DNA of 64,000 bases, taken from contig NC_073746.1 in the NCBI RefSeq assembly GCF_029784135.1, positions 295,516,089 to 295,580,088 of the forward strand. Direction: 5' to 3'. Under the pieces are notes generated by a model, which was given only the letters and a program-made list of their open reading frames with translations, did not search any database and was not told where the DNA came from. This stretch comes from Toxorhynchites rutilus septentrionalis. Taxonomy: Eukaryota; Arthropoda; Insecta; Diptera; Culicidae. This document shows positions 47,701 to 59,700 of the stretch, piece by piece. Made by a program: the position numbers and the translations under genes. Numbering within the stretch: position 1 is the first letter of the stretch; each line of letters starts with the position of its first letter.

Positions 47701-50700
47701 AATTTGGTACGCAAACTGGATTTTATTTGCTTTTATTTCAAGAGTTGTTAGACGACAACAGTTAGGTGCGCATCTTTGCCCTGCACTACACAACTGTAAA
47801 AAGAAACAAAGTTCAAACTGAAATAAAAATATAGATAATAATAATAAATATTCCATGAAAATCATTCTCTAAAAAGAAATCAATTATCGGCTATTGATTA
47901 AGTAATAGGTTTATTTTCTTCATGGTCTTATTACTAATCAAAGGAGAATGTTGAAGGAAATCTGCATTTTGTATGTTCAAAAATAATTTATTTTTCATTA
48001 TAAATACATCCCATTAGAGTTTTATATCCCCTAATTATCGAGAGGTATAACAATTAGGTTCACCAGTGCTTAATTTCGCTTAGTAGACCCGAAAAGTTGT
48101 CTAAGAATGTGATCCTAAGCGTGAAGTTCTCGTATCTCTATCGATCTCTATCGTATCTCTATCGATCTCTATCGTATCTCTATCGATCTCTATCGTATCT
48201 CTATCGAAGAACCTATTAGTTATATCCAACAGCTAATTACCGAGCAACTCATCACATGTCGGATTATGTTTGCTATTAACAACATAACAATGGAGATATC
48301 ATCTCGTCTCAACTGTCTCATTGTACGGTCCAACAGAACAATGGGACAAAAGGAATTTTCACATGTATAAAAAGGTTAGTTTATAGTTTATCATATGTAT
48401 CGATAAGATAACATGTACATGATTCAATCCTGTTCAGTTACAGGTGAAAATACTTATTTAAATAGAAAAAACGAAGGAGACTCCAATACAGAGAATAAAC
48501 AATAACCCTACGATCTCTTCCAAATCCATGTTCGCACATCCATAAGATGGGTCTCAAATGGTATTCTAAGTGGTATGCATTTCATTACTATATCGTCATT
48601 TAAGTAATGCGAAACCAAATGATTTACAACGCTCATTTTTACCTTAAATTTCTTGCAGGCGTCTGGAGATGGTATGCCCCATTGTGCCGCAGCACATATT
48701 CCGTCCAGTAGATGGCCGTCTCCAGTGGAGTCGTTCTTTGGTCCTTCAGCAGCATTTGCCGACGTCTAAAATATTCATAAAAGTGTTCAAAAATCCAACA
48801 TTCTCTAATGTGATCAAATGTGATTAGAATCCATCATACTTCGCCTCGTTCCGGTACTTCGGATCATGGATCACCCGGTGAATGGCCCGAACCAGCTGCT
48901 CGCTGGTCAGCTTCTCCAGATCCAGCATTAGCGCATATCCGTCGGTTTCCGCTTTGGCAGCGTTAGAGTCATGGTCGCAAAATACGGGCATCGTTACCAC
49001 CGGCACACCATGATAAACCGTCTCGAACATACTCAGTAGTCCTCCGTGCGTAACAAATGCACGCAATTTCCGGTGACCTAAAATGTCTTGCTGGGGCAAC
49101 CACCGGCCAAGTTTAACATTGGGCGGTAAGTCCTTCAGCATCAGCGAGCTAGACTCGTACTTCCAGAGCACCCGGTACGGAAGACGGGCAAATGTTTGTA
49201 CCAGCAGCCGGCGCAAATGATCCGGCATATTGGCAGCCTTCACGGATGATCCCATCGATACGTAGATGAAGCCGGACTCTCCCGCGCCCGCAATGAAATC
49301 CTCCAAATCCTTCGGAAGCGGCCCAGCAGGTTTGCAGTGTATACAGGCTATTTCAGCGATATTCGGTAGGTTTGGCCGCGGATAACTTACGGTGGCATGG
49401 CCATTCTGCAGAATAAAGCTCACATTCCGCGAGAGGTCCCACACGTGGGGAATGTCCGAACCAAGGTGGCGCCGTACGATTGCCTGCGTGACCGTAACGC
49501 TGGGCTGCGGAGGTAGAAAAAAATAATTAAAATTTGATCGGTTCTAGAAATTACACATAATGATTGCCGGCGACATTGACCCCGCCATCCATAGTCACTT
49601 GCATTGCGAACCAGTTTTATGCGTCGCTGCAAACTCCGAAATTCTCCTAGCATGTGCTTGTCGATAATTAATTCATCAAGTGCCTCCCCAAGTGGATCAA
49701 GTTTAACATCCCATCAACCCTCGGAGCGAACTCGGCAATCTGTTTCAGGCTTCAATCGAAACGACACAAACTACAGCCATTACAGCAAAAATGCGAATTT
49801 TCCTTCCCGCTAATTGCTAATTGACGACCGGCCGTTTTGCTTGACAAATAAAATATAAAAGGACAAAAGTTTATGCGCAGGAGGGCTCTACCGCGTGGTG
49901 GTATTTTTCTCCTGTAATTCATTTGGTGAGGATGGCCTGGGGCGTATACAGGCTGGTTTATGACTTTGTGGTGGTTCAATATGTCTACAGTAGCTGGAAA
50001 AGTGAGGTGTTAAAACGCCAAGGGTTTGCTCTTCCACGGGATGAGACAGGATGATTCATGGCGAACTCGGAACTGGTCATAACATTATCGTACTGCTTGA
50101 ATGCGTGAATGTGATATATGAGTTTATGTTTTGGTTAGTAATAATTTAGCCCAACGGCATTATGTTTCAGCATCGTCGTACCACTGATTCGTCGTATTTT
50201 AAAAGTTAGTCTGGATAACTTGAGAACTAATAAAGCAAATGGAATTATACTTGGCACACAGAGGTTTTAGTGATCGATAAACGTTTCTATGTTGGTTCGA
50301 CACTCCTTCCCCCTCTTTAAGGGGAGGCTGCCATACAAATGAAGCATAAATTTCTGCATAACTCACGAATTAATCAAACAAATTGAGCCAAATTTGGCAT
50401 GTGGAGGTTTTAGGAGCTTGAGCTTGACTAGACTGCACAAAGAACACACAGAATGACGCTTGGGACTAGCAAATCATTCTGGTTGTGCAATTTTCGGTGA
50501 TTCGAGCTTTAAATGGTCAATAACGACGCCGGCCACGTCCTTACAGTCACCAGGGGAAGGGAAGGAATGTTAGTATAATAATCGCCGCCCGAAGGCCAGA
50601 AGGGTCGCCTCTATAGCGTGGTTCCCTAGCGATTATCATGGGAGGGATAAATGTTAGTGGGAAAGGTCGAGAATCGGGATTCACCGCGGTAAGTGATGTG

Positions 50701-53700
50701 ATTCTATAAACGTGAACTCTGAACTTGTGTCGATTGGACGTCCCCAAATTGATATGTACGTACACGGCGGAGTGACCTAAGAAGGTACTTAGAGAACCCC
50801 TTTATGATAAATCGAATGAATGCTATTTTTCTGATTTATCGCGAATAACACTCTATCATCTCAAAACGCAACGTCGAAAATATCGAAGGGCAGCCTCGAA
50901 AGGCAAACCGAGAGAATAATATAATAATAATTATTGATAGTTACAGACAAAACCGTCCCTATTCAACCCTTACCAGTGCGAATCCCACCCTGTGCGACCC
51001 TGTCTATTTGACTTTATTATTGGTACGATTGGTTCAAGCGATGTAAGTTGAGATCTCACTATAAATAAAGGCGCTAAAAAAATTCGTGTCCAAAAGCGCG
51101 GTGTAAATAAACAGAGAGAATGCAGTGAGCAGTGATTGTTGCGATTGGCGATCTATCGTACAAATCTACACCTAGGCGGCGCTGAGGTGAAAGTGATGAT
51201 GGTTTTAAATTTTGCAATGTGAGCTTATGGAAGGTTTTTAGTTCTTTCTATAAATTACAATATTATAATCATAAACGAATATTTGATTGCAATGAGTTTG
51301 GAAGAAATTTAATTCTGCTCAATTTTATATATAACATGTTATTTTCTTACCTCTTTCATTTGTAAAAACTGTATAAATATTGACAATGGTTGAATCAAAA
51401 AAGGGAATTCGAGAGCACAATCAAAAACAAGTTGAAACATGCATGGTTCCTGCATGTGAGAACTACCTTGGAAAGCCGGGATGTGTAATATACGTGATTT
51501 GTTTTTGAGTTTTAGGTTACATTATCATCATTTTCTTAGTTCAAATACAAAATCCAGATGTCTCACCGATCGTTTACGTTTTGCGTTAGATCGCCAATGA
51601 CAAAATTTGCACGAGAACGGTGCGGTCGTAAACACTGAGAGAAGCTTCCCCTCAACTCTATTGACGAATTTACGCAAAGCTGAATCAGCTCATGCGACAT
51701 CTACATTAGAGCTCAGAACCACAAAAGTGAGGGTGTTTGTTTATTTTACGCACTGAAAAGCGCGATTCGGTCGTAATTATTAATTTTATTTTTATTTAGA
51801 TTCATTTCAGCCACTAAATGTCGTCAGTATATGGTTAGAAAATTATTGTTTTGTATATTGCCGATGGTTTCAACAAGCGATTTCATAGAAGTCATAGATA
51901 ATCGGAATGTCGGAAAATAGAAAATTCGGAAATTTTAGGTTTGATGATACATACCGGTTATTGATACTAAGGATAATTGCGATGAAATCGATATCATATC
52001 AAATTGGCTGATATCATTGATTATGTAGGGGTCGATACGAGAAGGATTTGCAGTATTTCTAGCGCAAAACATCCTATTCATCGTTTACTTAGTTTTTTTT
52101 TTTTTTTTATCTTCGCTTATTTTTCGTCGGCCTATTTCCGCCACTTTAGTGCCAATCACCGACATCAGGGAGGCGACTCCACCTGTTCCTACCTATCAGA
52201 CTCAACAACTCATGAGCCGGGCCAACTTCTTTTACTTCCGCTCCGAAGGAAGACGTAACCAGAGATTTTTCGCCTCAGAAAATCCCAACGACGCCAGCTG
52301 GGATTGAACCCAGGCCGATCGGATTGTGAGGCTGTTACGCTAACCATACAACCACTGGCGCCGTCGTTTACTTAGTTGAAAAACATTAAAGTTACAATAC
52401 TTATAACAAGCCATTCCTCGTAATGTACATAGCATATTGTAAAATGTTGATTTTCTAACCTTTTCAGCGTGGAAAGAATACATGAAAACCGGGAAATTTG
52501 AAGATAAATTTTGATTTTTCTAGAAAATTTGAACGAATTTCATACCAAAAAAACAAAACATCCTCATTTTACTCGCTGCGCCATCTGGCTGTAAATCGAA
52601 CGTAAAATCGTCAATTGACGAATTTACGTTGGATTTACAACCATATGGAGAAGCGAGTAAAATGATGATGTTGAAATTAATTCGCATGAAATTTGTTCAA
52701 ATTTTTTAGAAAAATCAGAATTCATTTTCAAATTTTCCGGCTTTACGTATTCTATCTATGCTGAAAAGGTTAGAAAATCGCCATTTTACAATGTGGTATG
52801 TATATTTTGAAGAATGGCTTGGTATAACTTTAATTTTTTTAACTAGGTAAACGATAGGTAGCATGTGTTGCGCTCAAAATACTGCTCTTACATTATCAAT
52901 GATATCATCCAACTCAATATGATATCGATTTTATCACCATCATCCACAGTATTCATAACCTGTATGCATAATCTAACTTAAAATTCTCGAAGATTATCAA
53001 TGACTTTGGTCCAATCGCGTTTTGAAACCATCGTAAACTACACAAAGCCCTAATTTCCTTAGCAAATACTGACGACATCCAATGGTTGGAATGAATCTGA
53101 ATAGAAATAAAACTAATAATCACGATCGAATCTTGCTTTTCAGTGCGTAGAATAAACAAACATCATCACTTTTGTGGTTATGAGCTCTAATGTAGGTGTC
53201 GTATGAGCTGATTCAGCTTTGCGTAAATTCGTCAATTGACGAAGTCATAGTCAAAGTCAAAGTCATAGATAATCTTCGAAAATTTTAAGTTTGATAATGC
53301 ATACCGGTTATTGATACTATGGATAATTGCGATGAAATTGATATCATATCAAATTGGCTGATATCATTGATTATGTAGGGGTCGATACGAGAAGGATTTG
53401 CAGTGTTTTTAACGCAAAACACCCTATTCATCGTTTACTTAGTTGAAATAAATTAAAGTTACAATACTTATAACAAGCCATTCTTCGTAATATACATAGC
53501 ACATTGTAAAATGATGATTCTTTAACCTTTTCAGCGTGGAAAGAATATATGAAACCGGGAAATTTGAAGATACATTCTGATTTGTCTAGAAAATTTGAAC
53601 GAATTTCATACCAAAAAAACAAAACATCCTCATTTTACTCGCTGCGCCATCTGGTTGTAAATCCAACGTAAATTCGTCAATCGAGCAAGTATTAATTGGT

Positions 53701-56700
53701 CGCCTTTGACACCAATGTTTTTATTATATCAAAATTTAAAGTCCCTTTTCAAACATTGTTTTTTTAATGAGCCTCCACAGGAAACATCTGCCACTTTCCC
53801 ATCGCCGAAGCGGTGTTTTTGAAGACAATCGCCGACGATGGTGAGCAATGGAAAGTAACAGTCCCAGTATCGGTGATTGGCACGTAGGTAATCGGCCAGA
53901 TCACCGTGCACTATCCGCTACTGTAATGAATTCTTGTCTAATGTTCAGAGGGGTGAACTTTAAAGTCATCCGATTCCATTTTTACATTTTATCAGCATGT
54001 AAAAATGGATTATCTAAAGCGTAACATAGCCGTTTTTCGATATCTCATTTTTTCGATTTTATTATGAGCTTCATTTTCATTTCAGCGATTTTTCATAAAA
54101 AATGACTTATTTTCAACAAAAATGGCCGTCGTTTTGGCAATTTTTCATATTTTTAAAAACCCCTATGCTCTAGGTATTGTCCTAAAGTTTCAGTACCACC
54201 AGCAAGGTACCGATTTCAAATCATCAAACTGTTAACAGCGTAAAAATCATAATTTGTGCAATCAAAAAATCGAAAATACATCTTCAAATATACCTTGAAC
54301 AATAAACGAAATACTCGAACACTTCATTTTATTCCCAACATTCAAAAAAAATCACGAAAATTCATTATTTTTCGACCTTCCTGACAGGGATCCCCCTTTA
54401 AGTTAACGAAAAGCTTTAAAATTTGAGAATCTACTTGCAATAATCTACTTCATTTCCATAATGTCGTTATTTTAGTATTCCTTTGTCAAGGTTTACTACT
54501 GTCTATTTATTGATGAAAAACCAATGATTTTGAGAATTGACGTGTTTTTCCAGCTCCACCGAAGCTGCCAATTTAGGTTGGTTGGTGGTGATGATATTGC
54601 TGCTGTTGTTGCAAAACCGGATGTGACTGAGGAAGATGTGAATAATGAGTCTGTTCGAGGTTTACTACAGTGAGGGAACTTGTTCTCCAGCATAGATAGG
54701 TCTCTTTCAAATCTGCTTTCCATATTTTGCGGAAACCAGGCGTTTTCGAATCATCCGACAGTTTATGCAGTTTGATTGTTCTCTGCATCGTCATGTTCCA
54801 TGAGAGATGGGAAAATCCAACCTGCAGCCATTTGATCAATAAGCTAATCTGTGTGTCGATCTTTTGACAAAAAAAAATTTTTGAGATGACAGTAGATCTC
54901 GACGTTTCATGCAATTTGAAGACATTTGCCATCAAACAATTTTTTTCGAAAATCCCGATTTCCTTTACTCCCCCCTTGGGTGATTTTTCGGTTTTCAAAA
55001 AACTCAAACTTTGACCGCTGTGCGACACTAGTAAATGAAATCCGATTGAGCTGATATTTTGCATAGGGTAGTTTTTCGTGGGAATCAACATTTTTAATCA
55101 AGTTCGCTTTGAAAATTCGAGATGGCCATTTTCATTAACACTCTAATGTACATTCTACTAATGTTTGCATCACCAAATATTTAGTAACTTCTTTTACCAA
55201 GGATATTCGTGGGTGTGTGAAAACCGGTGTATCAACTTGTTAAAACTACCTACGGTTGTATTGAAAGTCTACTGTACTCTAGTGTATTGTTTGTGAACTT
55301 TTTAAAAATCCGACCAGAAATGATTGGAACGTATGTTTCCATTTTTTCAAGTTTCAGTGATGTTCCCTCACTACCAGTACTTCGCATGAAAATTTTCAAA
55401 CGCTGCTGCTCTATACTGAACAGAGCTCCGAATGTCTTAGGCAACTTAGGCGAAATAATTGAAAAATTCGGGTTTTGTCGTTTTCGAGGTGTTGAGACCG
55501 AAGAAACAGTATCATGAATGAGTCTTTTCTTTAAAAGAAAATGCCAAAAATAGTATTTATTTTATCAGACTCTCTTGCAATTGCGTTGCAGTGTTACGAG
55601 TTGCAGAAAACATAACACGAAACAAGACAAATGAGATATCAATCTGAAGACAATTGTGAATTATTCCTAAATTATTCTTAAAGGCGGTTATGTTTCTTTG
55701 TACTTTTTGCTAGAGAAAGTAAAAGGTGTGTCACATCAAATTGCATCAAATTGCAAAAACGCTGTAGAAATTTAATTTTTAGGAATTATATCTTCAGCTT
55801 TCGCTTATAATCAGATAAGAGTGTATAGATCACGTTGGCCATGCTTCACTGTCAATTTTTCGTAAATTTGGAAAAATTTCGTCGAACGAAAAAGAGCGTC
55901 GTGAATTAATCCGGCGCACTCATTTCGAGAATCCGGAGTTGTCACATCGGGACATCGGTAAGATGCTGGGAATCGTCCAATCCACGGTCAGCAGAGTACT
56001 AAAACGATACTTCGAGAACCTAACCATCGACCGGAAGGTGAAGAACGGCAAAAATGGATGCTCCGTCAGTGAAAAAGATCACAAGCGCGTAGTTAAGCAG
56101 TTTAGACGTGATCCGAGAAGTTCGGTCCGGGATGTCACCAATAAGCTGAATTTGTCAAGTTCATTCGTCCAGCGGACCAAGCAGCGGGAGGGCCTGCGTA
56201 TATACAAGGTTCAGAAGGCTCCTAACCGCGACGAAAGGCAAAACATGGTGGGGAAGACGCGAGCCCGGAAGCTGTACACCGAAATGCTGACGACGAAACC
56301 TACATCAAAGCAGACTTTCGTCAGCTGCCGGGCCTGTTGTTCTTCTCCGCAGAGGACAAATTCAGCGTTCCGGAGGAGATTCGCAAGCAGAAACTATCCA
56401 AGTTTGCCAAAAAGTACATGGTGTGGCAAGCGATCTGCTCTTGCGGAAAGCGGAGCGCCCCTTTGTGATCACTATTGAAGCAGCACGAGGGCCCGACCAT
56501 CTTCTGGCCGGATCTCGCTTCGTGCCACTATTCAAAGGACGTGTTGGAGTGGTACGAAGCCAACGGGGTCACCTTCGTGCCAAAGGAAATGAACCCGCCC
56601 AACGCGCCGGAGCTTCGCCCAATAGAGAAATATTGGGCGATTATGAAGCAGGCCCTCCGGAAGAACCCAAAAGTTGTCAAATCGGAGGCGGACTTCAAGA

Positions 56701-59700
56701 GAAAATGGATTTCTGTTCAAAAAAGACTACAACCTGACGTTGTACAGAACCTTATGGACGGGGTAAAGAGGAAGGTGCGAGCATACGGGCTTGGGCTCGA
56801 AGTATGAATAAAAAGAAAATGCCAAAAGTTGTTTAATAGTTTTTATTTTACTGTCTAAAATTTTCAAAAGGATCGGTCTACTGGGCGAATTTCTACAGCG
56901 TTTTTTCCGTGATGCAATTTGATGTGACACACCCTTTATGCCAAATTTGTTATTCCGTTTAAGATGAAGATATTTTAATTTGAAATACATGAATTACTGC
57001 AGCTTGAAATTGATGCTACCGGAAAAAACCGTTAAAACAACTTATGGCAGATAAGGATCGCAATAGAGTCTGCAGCAAGATGAGCTATGTTATAAACTCA
57101 GTTTAAAATCGTAGGCGAAAAAAAAATTGGAAGCAGAGTTGAACAAAAGAGACAAAGTGACATTTGGAGGAAAAAACAAACATCAAAGAAAAAAAAATGC
57201 GAGAATCTAGGTAAAGCAAAGCTATTCCAATGACTATGCGGGAAGCTTTTAAAAATAAGAGACCGGGCCGCTAGTGTTGAATAATAAAATTAAATTTTGC
57301 TAAAAAAATTGTTTTACTATGTTACCTTAAACTCTGCAAAAAAAAATCCAAAATCACTCTTGAGTTGGAAAAAACCTTTCTATTCGTGGAACTTATTTAG
57401 TAACCAGATTTAAATGGTTTTGCAACACTTCATTCGTAAGAAAAAAAGTCAATTAAAATTTTGCATATCATCAGATCATTTTGTTTCGCAGTTTGTGCTG
57501 GATTGTGAGATGAACTAGTTACAGACAACATTATTGGTCGTTTGCGATGATTTGTTTCCATGATTTGGTGCAAAAAGAAAAACAAAAATCTGCGGCGGGG
57601 CTATTCCTAAGTTTTTCTGGTTCAACAAGCCAAATTTGGTTCGTCGATGCAGAAAAATAAAAGACGTGATGAGCTCAAGCGAAAAACGAAGTTATTCTCG
57701 CAACAACGAGTTTTGTGAACACTATTCTGCCGGCAATGTTTTCCGACACATGACGAATCGTCGAGAGTGGAACGAAACGATGTTACATCACAACACAAAG
57801 TTATGCGCTAGAAATTCCATTACTTACTAAACATGCACAGTGGAGAGATAGTTTCCATCGAGGAACTTCAATTTCCTCACCAAATAAAAACAGTTACCAA
57901 ATTGTCATCGCTAAGATTCATGTAAACTTCGACACATTTAAGGGTGTCTTCACATTTTAAGGCGCCTCTGATACTAACTGACCCCAGTTGGAGCGACCGA
58001 GCGGTCTTATTATGATAGCAGCCGGCGGACTGAACCGATCAATAATCTTCACAGCAGCAGAAAATACGCCGCTGGTAGCATAACAAGCCGCGGTCGGTTT
58101 TTAGCAAATGTCACGGTTCTCATCTCCTGAGTTGCCGCCAGAATTGTACGTGGTTGACCTTAACCACAATTGACCATGCAAGGCGGGAACGCGACGTGTG
58201 TGCGCTCGCTCTCGTGGGGGGGGCGCTCTAATCTGAGGGGAGATCTAGAATGACAAAAATGACCGTTACTAAGTGGTCAATTTTCTAGACCATGGCTTTC
58301 CACTATTTTTCGCTTCGTTTTGAGATAACGCGATTAAATCAGAGGGATGGGGTCGTGCATGGTGCGAGAGACGAGGGATATAACGCAGAACAAATTTTGC
58401 GAGCATGTTTATTAGAAAAAAAATTACCAGCTTAGCTTGGGGTAATCCTATGAGAGAGAAAAGAGAATGATTTTTAATTGCTCGGCGAGGGACTAATTAC
58501 AGTTTAATTGAGTTTAGCACTGAAAATGTATGTTTTGGACGTTTCAACAGTTTCAGCACGTTAATGAGTCATAAAAACGGGTCATTCCAGTGCAACATTA
58601 AACTTGAACTCTGTGCAATTCGGGCGACATTTGGTCCATGCTATAGTACTGAAATTTCGACTCATACTCACCACATATATTGACTGAATGGCAATGGTGA
58701 ATATCGTGTTCATCAAACGCTGGTAGAAGTTCATGTCATCGGTCAGGGCGCGGAAGAAGACGGGTGTCACCGAGTAGGGAGCAGGATTCCCCGCCATAGC
58801 CATTGTTCCCGTGTAGAAGCCAACGGTGTTGATGTACATGTACGGGGCTCCCAGGCGGTAGGCTAGTCCCAGGGCACACTCTGGATATGCTCCGTCTAGG
58901 ATGAGTAGATCAAATTTTCTTCCCAGCAGATCAGTTGCTTCCTTGTCCTCCAGCGTTGCATCGCATGCCTGTCAATAAATGTAAATCAGAAAATGCTTCA
59001 TATAGGGAAACCGTTCTGGAGTAAAATCGAGCACTTCAAAATTCCATTATTTCTAAACGTGCACGAGAATTGATAGAATTAATCATTCTGTACCCGTTGG
59101 ACTTGTACTGCTTCTATTAATTCGGTATTCAAGTGCACTCTTACCTGCCATGAATAGCGGAAGATATCCCACACCGAGAGGGGCAAATCTCCGCGCATCC
59201 GAGCTCCCAGCAAGTCCCAGTTGGTGTAGTTACGGATGTACTCGACCAATCCGGAGGGAGTAATCTCCTGTAATCCATTGAGTGAGAAATCGGGAGGAAA
59301 TCCACTCACGAAGGTGATGTTGTGCCCCCTGTTGAATGGAAAAATAAACAGAATTACCGATTCAATCGACGATTTTCTTGCTATCATCATATTGTACTTT
59401 TCGTCAATCGATCCATGCGCCATTGACAGTGACACCTTATATATGTTTGAGTTAAAATCTAATTGATTTCAATTCATGAAAAGTTGATTGAACAATGCTC
59501 GGCAAAAGAATTAATTATAACGGAAATCCCTCACTCCAATCAATCATAGCCAATGCTCAATTGTTTTTCAAACGGTACAATGTTTCTAAATGAAAACATA
59601 ATAGTGACCAGCCATGAGGACGACATTTCAATTATGGAGAGCCGTGAATGAACTCATTCAATCATAAAAAGTCGGTGAATTGAGTTCAAAAAGCGCATAA

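Noticed and set aside
49558..49700. Extra UGT exon just upstream of exon 4
   Set aside because: The open minus-strand frame there (LGEFRSLQRRIKLVRNASDY) matches no UGT region, and exon 3 joins exon 4 directly in phase 0 with a complete family pattern.
52290..52363. Functional tRNA gene on the minus strand
   Set aside because: A and B boxes are present, but the sequence continues into an unrelated body with A-tail and target duplication; it is a SINE head. The same holds at 32.7, 61.0 and 63.2 kb.
54573..55091. 172-codon minus-strand open frame as a gene
   Set aside because: No domain, biased end from a CAA/CAC run, overlaps another open frame in the same strand, and lies within an intron full of repeats.
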